A stretch of 64,000 bases of DNA from a bacterium (GCA_024742475.1 JANSYI010000030.1:1-64000); one strand, 5' to 3'. Positions 33,168 to 42,693 are shown, counted from the first letter of the stretch. Translations and numbers: made by a program. The notes: generated by a model not told the origin, from the sequence alone.

Positions 33168-34960
33168 CGCTCTCCCAGACCGTGCTCGTCGCGATGATGA
33201 AGAAGGAGACCGTCGACGTCTCCGCGCACATCGAGCAGGCCACCGACCTCTCCCTCTACGGGATCGGGCTGCTGTTCCTCTTCTTCATCATTCGGCCCGA
33301 GCTGTGGCGGCGGCTGTTCTTCACCCGGGTCGACCCTCGGCCGGGCGCGCTCATGCGCATCGGGTTTGGGCTGGTCGTGTTCATCACGTTCTACGACCTG
33401 CTGTGGCCGATGAACCCTCTGGAGTTCTCGGTCGCGAAGTTCTTGTTCACCGACGAGGGCTTGTGGATGACCGACATGGCCCGTCAGAACTACGGCGGGC
33501 AGCTGCGTGAACTCTACGATCCGCAGCACGGGTTCGAGCACTGGTACGACCCGCTGAAGGCGATGTGGGGGAAGTTCACCTTCCTCCACCTCCGCTCCGA
33601 TCCGCCCTTCTCGATGACGCTGTACATCGTGATGCTCGGCTGCGTTGTGTCGATGATCTTCGGCTTCCGCACCCGCCTGGTCACGATCGTCGCGTTCATC
33701 CTGGTCGAGAGCTTCTACCGATACAGCCCCATCTTCTACACCGGCGGTGACACGGTCGTGCGGGTGTTTCTGTTTCTGGGCATGTTCAGCCGGTGGGGCG
33801 AGGCGTACTCGGTCGACAGCTGGCTGCGGCGACGCAAGGCGGTGCTCGCGGGGGGAGCGTCGCGCGTGCCTCCACTGCGGACCGTCCCCGCCTGGCCGTT
33901 TCGGCTGATGATGCTGCAGCTGTGCATCATCTACTGCGCGACGGGCATCTTGAAGTCGGGCTCGACGTGGAAGGACGGCACGGCGCTCTTCTACGCGCTC
34001 AACCTGGACCACTTCTACCGCTACCCGATGACCGGGGTGGTGACCGCGGCCCACTGGTCGCTGATCCTGCCCAACACCGCGATCTTCGTGCGCTGGTGGG
34101 AGGTCCTCTTCCCGCTCGTTGGCATTGGAGCCGCGCTCAATGCCTATGAGCGTGAGCGGGCCTCCGGCGAGTGGCCCAAGGCCGCGCTGTGGCGGAAGCT
34201 GCTCAGCCTCGGCGTCTTCTTGGCGGCGTGGGCGATGATGGCGTGGGTGCTCGGCGTGGCCGGCGTCTACTTCTTGCCGCCCGAGGTGCAGTCGCACGTT
34301 CACCCCGCGCAGCGGCAGGCGCTGTACAGCGGCGTGGTGATGGCGGTGCCAGTCGTGAGCATTGCGCTGTACTGGGTGTTGCGACTCTTCGCGCCCAAGG
34401 TGCTGACGTTCATCCGCCACTGGGTGCTGGGCAAGCGCTTCTGGCTGTTCTTCGGCCTGCTGCTGCACATCGGCATCGACCTGGGCATGAACGTCGGCAC
34501 GTTCGCCGAGGTGATGATGACCGTCTACCTGTGCTGGCTCAGCGGCAAGGAGATCGAGTCCTTCTGGCTCTTCGTCTACCAGCGCCGCTGCGCCCCTGGT
34601 GAGGGCGATCGACCGGCGCGTTCGCCCCGATGGAAGGCGTTTCTGTTTGCGCCCTACGACTGGTTTCACTTTCGCAAATCGGGGCCGCGCTACGTCGTGC
34701 GCCACAACCCCAGCGAGGCCAGCGTTCGCCGAGCCACGCTGGTGCGCATGCTCGACCTCGGGAAGCGAGTGGACTTCGTCGAAGACGACGCGGTGCCGGC
34801 GGAGACCCTGTGCGTCGAGCACCAGGGGGCGCGGCTGACCGGTAACGCCGCAGCCGCTGCCCTCACCCGGGTGCTGCCCGTGCTGTTGTGGCTCAGGCCG
34901 GTCCGCAAGCTTCCGGGCGTCGGCGCGGTGGCGCGCGTGTTGATGAGTCAGCGGGCCTGA
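33164..34960 (+). CDS. HTTM-domain protein fused to a degenerate DCC (DUF393)-like domain
   Basis: The 598-residue product has an HTTM membrane part to about 470: PGALMRIGFGLVVFITFYD, TALFYALNLDHFYRYPM, RWWEVLFPLVGI, LGMNVGTFAEVMM. The last 90 residues (from about 510) follow the pattern of thiol-disulfide DCC domains: an aromatic start, a helix, VDFVEDDAV, a Gly-rich LTGNAAAAALTRVLPVLL, LRPVRKLPGVGAVAR and a final Arg. The DxxCxxC active site is replaced by HNPSEAS, so redox activity is unlikely. The start is GTG at 33164, overlapping the upstream stop (GTGA). HTTM-DCC fusions are known; the missing Cys is notable. Confidence 0.85.
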   Translation: MTLSQTVLVAMMKKETVDVSAHIEQATDLSLYGIGLLFLFFIIRPELWRRLFFTRVDPRPGALMRIGFGLVVFITFYDLLWPMNPLEFSVAKFLFTDEGLWMTDMARQNYGGQLRELYDPQHGFEHWYDPLKAMWGKFTFLHLRSDPPFSMTLYIVMLGCVVSMIFGFRTRLVTIVAFILVESFYRYSPIFYTGGDTVVRVFLFLGMFSRWGEAYSVDSWLRRRKAVLAGGASRVPPLRTVPAWPFRLMMLQLCIIYCATGILKSGSTWKDGTALFYALNLDHFYRYPMTGVVTAAHWSLILPNTAIFVRWWEVLFPLVGIGAALNAYERERASGEWPKAALWRKLLSLGVFLAAWAMMAWVLGVAGVYFLPPEVQSHVHPAQRQALYSGVVMAVPVVSIALYWVLRLFAPKVLTFIRHWVLGKRFWLFFGLLLHIGIDLGMNVGTFAEVMMTVYLCWLSGKEIESFWLFVYQRRCAPGEGDRPARSPRWKAFLFAPYDWFHFRKSGPRYVVRHNPSEASVRRATLVRMLDLGKRVDFVEDDAVPAETLCVEHQGARLTGNAAAAALTRVLPVLLWLRPVRKLPGVGAVARVLMSQRA

Positions 34961-34980
34961 GCGGAGGTCTTCCCGCTACG

Positions 34981-36459
34981 ATGCTCGCGATGAGCATCTT
35001 CGGTCCGCGCTGGCACAACTGGGCCCACACACTCGATGCAAAGCCCGACGTGCTTGCACGACCGCGGACCGAAGAGGACGTGCAGGACATCGTGCGCAAG
35101 GCCGTGGCCGACGGACGCCGGGTGCGGGCCGGTGGCACCGGGCACTCCTGGTCCGCGGGCGTGCCCACCGACGGGGTGATCATGTTGACCGAGCACCTCA
35201 CGAGGCCCGGCAGCGGGAAGCCGTTCGTCGACACCGGCGGTGCGACGCCGGTCGTGCGCGTGGGCCCCGGCCTCAACCAAGGCCAGCTGCAGCACGTCAC
35301 GCAGCCCCACGGCCTCGCCTTCCCCACTCTCGGCGTCGTCTACGACATCTCGCTCGGAGGCTTCATCGCCAATGGCTGCCACGGTACGGGCTGGGAGCAG
35401 CCCACCGTGTCCGATCTGGTCACCGGCATGCGCGTCGTCCTGGCCGATGGGAGCGTTCGCGAGTTCTCGCAGGAGGCCACGCCCGACGAGATGGACTTCG
35501 CTCGGGTCAACCTCGGTTCGATCGGAATCATCACCGAGTTGCAGTTCGAGCCGGTGCCGCTGTGTAACGCGCACGCCGTCGACGAGACCAAGCCCATGGA
35601 GGCGCTGCTGTCTCGCAAGGACCCGACGGTGCTGCGAGACCAGATCACCTCGTCCGAGAACCCCTACGTCGAGCTGTTCTGGTTCCCGTTCAACACCAAG
35701 GGCTCGCTCGAGGGCGAGGTGTGGTTCAAGCACTATCGCCCCACCGATGAACCTTGTGACGGACGCATCCCGACGCGGGTGTGGGACCGGATCCAATCGG
35801 AGCTCGGACAAATTCCCTACTACGAGGTCACGCTCAACCCCAAGAGCACGCCCTCCCTGATGCCGCTGCTTTGGGACTTGGTGCCCACGCGGGACGAGTA
35901 CATCGCCCCGATCACCGACGTGTTTCACTACCAGCACTACACGTTCCCGGTCACCGACATCTCGTTCGCGATCCCGATCTCCGTGGGAGAGGGCGGCGTC
36001 GCCGACTTCAGCGAGGCCAACGAAGCGTGGTGGTCGTTCGTCGATGCGATCGGCAAGGCCGCGGAGCGCGACGAGTACCCGATCAACGTCTGCCTGCATG
36101 CACGCTTCATCCGCAACTCGCAGGCCCTGCTCTCTCCGTCTCATGCGCCCGCGGGAAGCCCGACGCACTACTGCTACATCGAGGGCCTCACGTTTCAGCC
36201 TCGACACTTGGAGACCCTCAGCCCTGGGGTGCGGCAGTTTCACGACTTCTTCGCGCAGATGGGTCCGCGGTGGATGGAGCTGGGCGGCGTCCCTCACTGG
36301 GGGAAGGACTTCAGCGCGATCCCCAGCGTGTTCGAGCACATTCGAGGGATCTACGGCGAGCGGCTCAGGCGGTGGCTCGCGTGGCGGGACGGGCTCGATC
36401 CCGACCGCGTGTTCTGGAACGCCTTCATGGATCAGATCTTCGGCGGGCCCGGGCTGTAG
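34981..36459 (+). CDS. FAD-linked sugar-1,4-lactone oxidase family protein (ALO type)
   Basis: The 492-residue flavoprotein has a VAO-type FAD domain: RAGGTGHSWS with the His that usually binds FAD covalently at about residue 55, and GGFIANGCHGTG. The C-terminal domain is that of arabinono- or gulono-lactone oxidases, ending with the conserved HWGKD near 439-443 and a final DGLDPDRVFWN. The reaction in the family is oxidation of an aldono-lactone or polyol with reduction of O2 or another acceptor. ATG at 34981 is taken; ATG at 34990 is possible. It lies 20 bp after the HTTM-DCC gene, so it probably belongs to the same operon. Confidence 0.9.
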   Translation: MLAMSIFGPRWHNWAHTLDAKPDVLARPRTEEDVQDIVRKAVADGRRVRAGGTGHSWSAGVPTDGVIMLTEHLTRPGSGKPFVDTGGATPVVRVGPGLNQGQLQHVTQPHGLAFPTLGVVYDISLGGFIANGCHGTGWEQPTVSDLVTGMRVVLADGSVREFSQEATPDEMDFARVNLGSIGIITELQFEPVPLCNAHAVDETKPMEALLSRKDPTVLRDQITSSENPYVELFWFPFNTKGSLEGEVWFKHYRPTDEPCDGRIPTRVWDRIQSELGQIPYYEVTLNPKSTPSLMPLLWDLVPTRDEYIAPITDVFHYQHYTFPVTDISFAIPISVGEGGVADFSEANEAWWSFVDAIGKAAERDEYPINVCLHARFIRNSQALLSPSHAPAGSPTHYCYIEGLTFQPRHLETLSPGVRQFHDFFAQMGPRWMELGGVPHWGKDFSAIPSVFEHIRGIYGERLRRWLAWRDGLDPDRVFWNAFMDQIFGGPGL

Positions 36460-36711
36460 GGCCGGAACCCTTGCCGATGCGCGCTGGGTCCCCGCGGCGA
36501 GCCATGTAGGCGTCGTCGAACCTTGCAGGGTTGTGTCACGCAGGGACAGGTGTGCTTCCGGATGATGTCGCCGAACGACGTTGACTGTCGAACCGGTCGT
36601 TGACTCTTTGTCGAGGGTTGGAGCGCATTCGCGCTGATATCCCCGTGTCATCTGACGAGATGTGTGGGCGATTGACCCCGCACCGGGGGGTACCCGACGG
36701 TGGAAGCGCCG
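36460..36711. other. Intergenic region
   Basis: The 252 bp hold no supportable gene. TTGACT occurs twice 19 bp apart near 36580-36605 and could mark -35 elements or a binding site, but no matching -10 at the right spacing is clear. It marks the break between the HTTM operon and the desaturase gene. Confidence 0.5.
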
Positions 36712-37725
36712 ATGGACGTCCGTGCCGGAAAAGCCCTGATCTTGGCGACGAAGGAGTTCGAGCAGGAGTCCGTGGCTCGCTCCTGGTTCGAGATCACGAG
36801 CACGTTCGTCGCCTACGGCGCGGCCATCGCCGCTCTCGTCGCCGCCGACGCGTGGGCGCTACGGGTCGGGTTCGCCTTCATCGCCGGCCTGATCCAGTTC
36901 CGCATGTTCTCGCTGTTTCACGCCCACCTGCACAAGGCGCTGCTGTGGAGGTCCAAGCCGGCGCGGTGGTTGTTCGCCGTCTTGGGCGTGCTCATTCTCG
37001 TGCCGCGTTCGGTGTGGCTGCAGACCCACAACTTCCACCACATCAACAACGGCAAGATCGCCTGGACGTCGATCGGCTCGTACCCGGTGTGGACGCGCGA
37101 GCGGTACGAGGCCGCGACCCCGCGTGAGCGCCGGCGCTACCTGATGTCGCGTCACGTCCTGAAGATGGTGCTCGGCTACGTGTTCATCGGCATCGGCGGC
37201 ATGTGCATCAACGCGTTTCTTCGCACGCCCAAGAAGAACTGGCTGGGCCCCGTGGCGCTCTTGCTGCACGTCGCGATCTTCTCGGGTCTGGCCGCTGCGA
37301 TGGGCTTGGCCTCGGCGACCCTCGTCCTCATCGTGCCTTGCGCAGTCAACCACGCGGTGGCCTCGTACCTGTTTTACGCGCAGCACAACTTCCCGGGCAC
37401 CGTGTTCTTCGACTCGAAGGAGTGGAACTACGGCTCCGCGGCAGTGCAAGGGTCGAGCTACTTCCGGATGGGCCCAGTGATGCGGTGGATGACCGCCGAC
37501 ATCGGCTACCACCACGTGCATCACCTCAACCACAAGATTCCGACGTATCGCTCGGCCGAGGCGATGGCGGCGATGCCCGAGCTGCAGTCCCCTGCCGTCA
37601 CGTCGTGGCGCCTCCGCGACGTGCTTGCGTGCCTGCGGCTGACGGTTTGGAACCCCGCGACCCGTGCGATGGAGCCGCTGCTCGCCGACGACGGCGCGGT
37701 CGAAGGGTTGCGCGAGGCCTCCTAG
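36712..37725 (+). CDS. Membrane fatty acid desaturase
   Basis: The 337-residue product has the three histidine boxes of di-iron desaturases: HAHLH (70-74), HNFHH (106-110) and HHVHH (267-271), separated by pairs of membrane helices. These bind the di-iron centre that inserts a double bond into an acyl chain. The final box is followed by HKIPTYR. ATG at 36712 fits; GTG at 36700 is an alternative. It lies 21 bp before the flavoprotein gene and may share its transcript. The position of the double bond cannot be told from sequence. Confidence 0.92.
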   Translation: MDVRAGKALILATKEFEQESVARSWFEITSTFVAYGAAIAALVAADAWALRVGFAFIAGLIQFRMFSLFHAHLHKALLWRSKPARWLFAVLGVLILVPRSVWLQTHNFHHINNGKIAWTSIGSYPVWTRERYEAATPRERRRYLMSRHVLKMVLGYVFIGIGGMCINAFLRTPKKNWLGPVALLLHVAIFSGLAAAMGLASATLVLIVPCAVNHAVASYLFYAQHNFPGTVFFDSKEWNYGSAAVQGSSYFRMGPVMRWMTADIGYHHVHHLNHKIPTYRSAEAMAAMPELQSPAVTSWRLRDVLACLRLTVWNPATRAMEPLLADDGAVEGLREAS

Positions 37726-37746
37726 GAGGGCAGGCTCCGCGCTCGA

Positions 37747-39309
37747 ATGCGGGTCGAGCTCAACGTCCATCCGGATCTGCTGCTCGACCCGGCCCGTCTG
37801 GCGGAGGCGGTCATCGCGAAGGCACGACTCAAGCCCAGGGCGGTCGCTGGGTTCGAGGTCGTCCGTCGAACGATCGACGCCCGCAAGGGCAAGGTGCGCG
37901 TGCACGTGGTCGCGGAGCTTCGCCTCAAGGGCGAGGTCCCTGCGTCACGTTCGTTCGAGCCGCCCGTGCTGCCGACGCTCGGCGGTGAACCCTCGGTGGC
38001 GATCGTCGGCGCGGGCCCGGCGGGGATGTTCTGTGCGTGGGCGCTGGCCCTCGCGGGCGTGCGCAGCGTGGTGCTCGAGCGGGGCAAGCCCGTTCGTGAG
38101 CGTCGGCTCGACCTCGCCGGCCTGATGCGCCGCGGAGCGCTCGATCCCGAGAGCAACTACTGCTTCGGGGAAGGCGGCGCCGGGACCTTCAGCGACGGAA
38201 AGCTCTACACGCGCTCGAGCAAGCGCGGGCATGTCACCCGGGTGCTCGAGGCGTTCGTCGCCTATGGCGCCTCGCCCGACATCCTCGTCGACGGCCGCCC
38301 GCACATCGGCACCAACAAGCTGCCGGGTGTGGTGACCACCATGCGCGAGCACCTCGAAGCGGCAGGGGTCGAGTTTCGGTTCGAAACGCGGGTCGCGGCG
38401 TTGGAGGTTCGGGACGGCCGCGTTCGTGGAGTGCGCCTCGCGAACGCAGACGTGCTCGAGGTGCCCGCGGTCGTGCTTGCGGTCGGGCACTCGGCCCGTG
38501 ATGTCTTCCGGTTCGCCGCCGAGGCGGGTGCGACCGTCGAGGCAAAGTCGTTCGCCGTGGGCGTGCGGGTCGAACATCCGCAGGCGTTCATCGACGCCGC
38601 GCAGTTTGGCGCGCTGGCGGGGCATCCGGCGCTGGGAGCTGCGGCGTACCGCCTGGTCGAGCGCGTCGGAGAGCGCGGAGTATTCTCCTTTTGCATGTGC
38701 CCCGGGGGCTTCATCGCGCCTGCCGCTACGGAACTCGGCGGTCAGGTCGTCAACGGCTGGAGTCCTTCGTCGCGCGCGGGGGCGTTCGCCAACAGTGGTT
38801 TCGTCGCAGAGGTCGACGCGTCGGTGTTGGCATCGCACGGGCTCGACCCCTCCGACCCCTTTGCGGGCGTCGATTTCCAGCGCGACCTCGAGATGCGGGC
38901 CTACGGTGCAGGCGGCGGTGACTATGTCGCGCCCGCCGCACGACTCGACGACTTCGTCGCGGGCAGAGTTTCGACCCAGCTGCCAGAATGCAGCTACCGG
39001 CGAGGCGTGGAGCCGACCGATCTCGGCCCCGTGCTCGGCACCCTGGCCGACCCGATTCGGCAGGCGTTGCGCCAGGTCGACGAACGCATCCGCGGGTTCG
39101 CTGGACCCGCCGGCATCGCCGTGGCCGTAGAGTCGCGTACCAGCTGCCCCGTTCGTACCGTGCGCAATCCCCAAGGGCTCCAGTCCCCGACGCTCGAGGG
39201 GCTCTTCCCTTGCGGTGAAGGTGCGGGGTTCGCCGGAGGCATCATGAGCGCCGCCCTCGATGGCATCCGCGTCGCCGACGCGATCGTGCGCTCGCAAACG
39301 CGAGCGTGA
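37747..39309 (+). CDS. FAD-dependent oxidoreductase (BaiN/YhiN-like long family)
   Basis: The 520-residue product starts with an RNA-binding-like or swivelling N-terminal domain of about 85 residues. The FAD motif VAIVGAGPAGMFCAWAL follows (about 84-100). Landmarks of the uncharacterised FAD-dependent family are NYCFGEGGAGTFSDGKLYTR, VEHPQAFIDAAQFG, FCMCPGGFI and the C-terminal CGEGAGFAGGIMSAALDG. The reaction is unknown. It overlaps no other gene but starts 21 bp after the desaturase stop. A role in electron delivery or in reducing an unsaturated intermediate would be inference. Confidence 0.88.
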   Translation: MRVELNVHPDLLLDPARLAEAVIAKARLKPRAVAGFEVVRRTIDARKGKVRVHVVAELRLKGEVPASRSFEPPVLPTLGGEPSVAIVGAGPAGMFCAWALALAGVRSVVLERGKPVRERRLDLAGLMRRGALDPESNYCFGEGGAGTFSDGKLYTRSSKRGHVTRVLEAFVAYGASPDILVDGRPHIGTNKLPGVVTTMREHLEAAGVEFRFETRVAALEVRDGRVRGVRLANADVLEVPAVVLAVGHSARDVFRFAAEAGATVEAKSFAVGVRVEHPQAFIDAAQFGALAGHPALGAAAYRLVERVGERGVFSFCMCPGGFIAPAATELGGQVVNGWSPSSRAGAFANSGFVAEVDASVLASHGLDPSDPFAGVDFQRDLEMRAYGAGGGDYVAPAARLDDFVAGRVSTQLPECSYRRGVEPTDLGPVLGTLADPIRQALRQVDERIRGFAGPAGIAVAVESRTSCPVRTVRNPQGLQSPTLEGLFPCGEGAGFAGGIMSAALDGIRVADAIVRSQTRA

Positions 39310-39377
39310 CGAACAGGGCGCTCAAAAAGTCACAGGAGTGCGCACGCGCGCGCCAAAAAGCATGCAAAGCTCGGGCA

Positions 39378-40550
39378 ATGATCTTGCCGCCGCGCGCTCC
39401 CGCGATTGCTGCTCTACTGGCCTCTTGCATCACCTTTGCGCCTGGCTGTGGTGACGACGGTTCTGCGACCGGCGGCGAGCCGATCGACAGCTCGGGTGGC
39501 CCCGTCGACGACGACGACGGTGGCGGCATGACGGACTCCGATCCGACCAACACCACCAATGACCCGACCTCGGACCCGACGGACGGCTGTGGCGGCTGCG
39601 TGGACGCTGCGGGCCAGTGTCAGCCCGGCTCGTTCAACGAGGCGTGCGGCGTGCTCGGTGAAGCGTGCAGCGCGTGCGAAGGGAGCTCCGTGTGTGCGGA
39701 GGGCGAGTGTGTCGAGCCGCCCGAGTGCAACCCGGGCAACTGCAACGGGTGCTGCGACGGGAACACCTGCGTGGAAGGCAACGTGCCCAGCGCGTGCGGC
39801 GTCAACGGTGGGCAGTGCAACACCTGCCCCAACAACGCCAGCTGCGACGCGGGCGTGTGCAACCTGGCGTGCGAAGACAGCTGCGATGGCTGCTGCAACG
39901 GGAACACCTGCGTCGACTTCGACGAGCTGTCGGTCGAGAACTGCGGCATGGGTGGCGACGCGTGCCAGCCCTGCGGCAACGGCTTCGAATGCGTGGGCGG
40001 CGAGTGCGTCTCGACGGCCTGCGTCGCGACGTGCGGGGGCTGCTGCGACGGCGATCAGTGCCTCGGCGGCGACGACCAGAGCTCGTGTGGCGCCGACGGT
40101 GCCACGTGCCAAGCGTGCGGGCCCAACACCGTGTGCGAAGCCACCGGCTGCGTCCCCGACCCGATGGCGCTTTGGAACCTGGAAGTCCTGGACGGTATCT
40201 TGCCCGTCTCCGACGAGAATGGAGACGCCTGGGATGCGTTCAACGGGTTGCCCGACCCCTACGTCGAAGTGGAAGTCGTCGGGATGTCGGGCGAGACGGC
40301 CGTAGAAGACAACACAGTCTTCCCGGTCTGGAACGAAGTCGTGCTCGAAAGCGTGAGCACGGCGCAGCTTCAGGACAACGTGGTCTTCACGGTGATCGAT
40401 TCCGACGCAGTCTTCGACCAGACCGTGGCAGCTTGTACGATCGCCATCGAGGACGAGATGTTCAACGGAGGCACGTGGCAACTCACGTGCTCCAACACGA
40501 AGACCGAGTTCGAGTACTGGACGCTGAGCTTCACGCTCGAGTCGGTCTAG
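39378..40550 (+). CDS. Cys-rich lipoprotein with C2-like C-terminal domain
   Basis: This is a 390-residue lipoprotein. ATG at 39378 gives MILPPRAPAIAALLASC and the lipobox APGC; the frame to 39306 is too long. After a Ser/Asp/Gly linker there are four Cys-rich modules of about 45-48 residues, each with CCxGxxC, CGxxGxxCxxC and CxxGxC patterns. The last 130 residues form a C2-like beta domain (LEVLDGILPVSDENGDAWDA, DPYVEVEVVG, FPVWNEVVLESV). In the family the modules resemble those of myxobacterial surface proteins of unknown ligand. It should be exposed on the envelope. The calcium ligands of a true C2 domain are not certain. Confidence 0.82.
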   Translation: MILPPRAPAIAALLASCITFAPGCGDDGSATGGEPIDSSGGPVDDDDGGGMTDSDPTNTTNDPTSDPTDGCGGCVDAAGQCQPGSFNEACGVLGEACSACEGSSVCAEGECVEPPECNPGNCNGCCDGNTCVEGNVPSACGVNGGQCNTCPNNASCDAGVCNLACEDSCDGCCNGNTCVDFDELSVENCGMGGDACQPCGNGFECVGGECVSTACVATCGGCCDGDQCLGGDDQSSCGADGATCQACGPNTVCEATGCVPDPMALWNLEVLDGILPVSDENGDAWDAFNGLPDPYVEVEVVGMSGETAVEDNTVFPVWNEVVLESVSTAQLQDNVVFTVIDSDAVFDQTVAACTIAIEDEMFNGGTWQLTCSNTKTEFEYWTLSFTLESV

Positions 40551-40551
40551 C

Positions 40552-42456
40552 CTACGGCGTCGGCGCGTAGTTCACCCTGCGTTCGATCGTGGCCTCGATG
40601 TCGCCGGGCAGGGCCGGCACGAGCCCTTCTTCGGGGGTCGCGGGCTCGGCGAACTCGATCGCCGCGCCGCCGGCGATCTGCTCGATCACGCCGAGGGTCA
40701 GGTTACCGACCTTGCCCAGGCCCACGGGGTCGATGCGCGAGGCTTCGTCTCCGGGCGCGTGGTAGTCGCCGTGCACTCCGGTGAACATGAAGATCACCGG
40801 CATGCCCAGCTTGTAGAACGCAGCGTGGTCGCTTCTCGTGGTGATGGAGCGATCGAAGGTGATCGGGATGTCGCCCCACCCGGCGGTCTCGAACAGGCCC
40901 ATCCACTGCGGGCTGCTCCCCACGCCGCCCACGAGGAGGCCGGGGTCGGGGCGCAGGCGGCCAACCATGTCGATGTTGACCATCGCGACCGGCGTCGCGC
41001 CCTTCCACGCGGCGGGAGGGCTCGCCGCCATCGCACGGGATCCGAGCAGGCCGAGCTCTTCGCCGGCGAAGAGGGCGAAGACGACGGTGCGCTCGGGAGG
41101 CTCGGGGCGGGACGCCAGGACGCGCGCGACCTCCACCACGACGGCGGTGCCGCTGGCGTTGTCGTCGGCGCCGTTGCAGACCACGTCCTTCGTTTCGCCT
41201 TCGACGATGGCGCGACAGTGACCGCGGCCGTCCTCGTCGGTGCCGATGTGGTCGTAGTGCGCCCCCAGGATGACGAACTCGTCGGTCCGCTTGCCCACGA
41301 TCTGGCCCAGCAGGTTGGGCGCCTGCACGTTGCGGGGGCGGAGCTCGACCGAGAGCGTGGCTTCGGCCTTCAGACCCGCCGATGCGGGCTCGAGCTCACG
41401 TTCGATCTGACCCTGCAGCGACGAGAGCTTGCGTGAGCCGATCTTCAAGATGCGGTCGGCTTCGCGCCACTTCATCTGCACGACCGGCACGCCGACGTCC
41501 CGAGCCGGGCGAGTGGTGGCCAGTTCGGGCAGCGGGTCTTCGTCCCGAGACGCGTCGTCGATGAAGCTCCTGGGGCCTCGCACCGTGATGATGCCGATGG
41601 CCCCCGCGTCGACCAGCCGGGCGAGCTTGTTGCGGAGCCGGCCGGCCGAGAACGGGAACGTGGGGCCGTCCGACGCCGTCGGCATGAACAGTGCGGAGGC
41701 GAACGCGTCGGCTTGCAGCGGCGCGGTGGGATCGTCGGGCACCTGCATCAGGGCCTCGGGGACAGGAGCACCGCCGAGGAAGGGCTTGATGAGCGCGCCG
41801 AGCTCGTCGCGAGTGAGCCGCTGTAGCTTGGAGAGCGCGTCCTCATCGCCCGCGTCCCGCAAAGGGCGGGCCTGCGACTCGTAGCGATCACCGATGGAGC
41901 GGATGCGCTCGTACAGGGCGCGCGAGTCCGGGCGGCGCGGCGCGTCGAGCAACACGACCGCAATCGCCCCGGTCACGTCGACGTCGGCCAGATCGTCGTA
42001 GTCGGTGGGATCGTTCGCAGCGGCCCCGTAGCCGACGAACACCAGAGGTCCCCTCACGGAGCCGGTGGCGCTGCCCGGCATGGGGCCAAAGCTGCCCGCG
42101 GGTGCCTCCGTGACCCGCGGCCCGCGAGAGATCGAAATCGCGGGATCGGACACGAGGTCGGCCCCGACGGTGATGTCGAACGGGTGACGGAAATCGTCAC
42201 CGACGGGCTCGACGCCGGCGGCTTCGAACTTCTGGGCAAGCACCGAGGCCGCGCGATCGATGTCGGAGTGCAGGCTGTAGCGACCGCCGAGCTCGTCGGA
42301 TGCGAGCGCCTCGATCGTCGCCATCATCTGCGCAGGCTCGATTCGAGCGGGTTGAGGGTGCTCGGGCTTGGTATCGCTCGGCCCCGGGGGGGTGGGTCCG
42401 CTTGGCCGGCACGATGCCAGCGCGATCGTGACGAGGATGCCGATGCCCTGTCGCAT
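40552..42456 (-). CDS. M28 family zinc aminopeptidase-like lipoprotein
   Basis: The 634-residue product starts with a lipoprotein signal MRQGIGILVTIALASC and a Pro-rich linker. A PA-type domain lies in the first half (about 120-340). The M28 catalytic domain has all ligand motifs: LGAHYDHIG, NGADDNASGT, FALFAGEELGLLGS, VNIDMVGR and SDHAAFYKLGMPVIFMFTGVH. These supply His, Asp, Glu, Asp and His for the two zinc ions and the catalytic Glu. It should hydrolyse peptides or amides outside the cytoplasm. I chose the ATG at 42456; the long upstream frame has no signal. It is convergent with the Cys-rich gene with a 1-bp gap. Confidence 0.93.
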   Translation of the reverse strand: MRQGIGILVTIALASCRPSGPTPPGPSDTKPEHPQPARIEPAQMMATIEALASDELGGRYSLHSDIDRAASVLAQKFEAAGVEPVGDDFRHPFDITVGADLVSDPAISISRGPRVTEAPAGSFGPMPGSATGSVRGPLVFVGYGAAANDPTDYDDLADVDVTGAIAVVLLDAPRRPDSRALYERIRSIGDRYESQARPLRDAGDEDALSKLQRLTRDELGALIKPFLGGAPVPEALMQVPDDPTAPLQADAFASALFMPTASDGPTFPFSAGRLRNKLARLVDAGAIGIITVRGPRSFIDDASRDEDPLPELATTRPARDVGVPVVQMKWREADRILKIGSRKLSSLQGQIERELEPASAGLKAEATLSVELRPRNVQAPNLLGQIVGKRTDEFVILGAHYDHIGTDEDGRGHCRAIVEGETKDVVCNGADDNASGTAVVVEVARVLASRPEPPERTVVFALFAGEELGLLGSRAMAASPPAAWKGATPVAMVNIDMVGRLRPDPGLLVGGVGSSPQWMGLFETAGWGDIPITFDRSITTRSDHAAFYKLGMPVIFMFTGVHGDYHAPGDEASRIDPVGLGKVGNLTLGVIEQIAGGAAIEFAEPATPEEGLVPALPGDIEATIERRVNYAPTP

Positions 42457-42600
42457 GGCCGGAGTAGACCCCGCGTCCGGCGGCACGTGCCGAAGACCGC
42501 GAGGTAGTCGCGGGTGTGATGACTCACCTCCCGTTGCGAGCGTAGCGTCCTTTGTTGACGCCTCTCGCTCGGGCAGCGTACCGTCCACAAACCGACCGAA

Positions 42601-42693
42601 CTCCTGTCCTGTCGGGGGGCACGCAGGGTTCAACCGGGGAACCGCCGCAGGCGGGGAGTCCCCTGTCAATCACGGGTCATGAGGCCCCGCCTG
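42601..42693 (+). other. GC-rich structured leader before the two-VWA gene
   Basis: Several short stems can form: GGTTC with GAACC (42627-42643), CCGCC-GCA-GGCGG (42642-42654) and GGGG-AGT-CCCC (42653-42663). The last two share bases, so they exclude each other. It does not match a riboswitch consensus that I know. It lies in the 253-bp gap between two divergent genes and may be a leader or a chance GC-rich fold. Confidence 0.25.
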
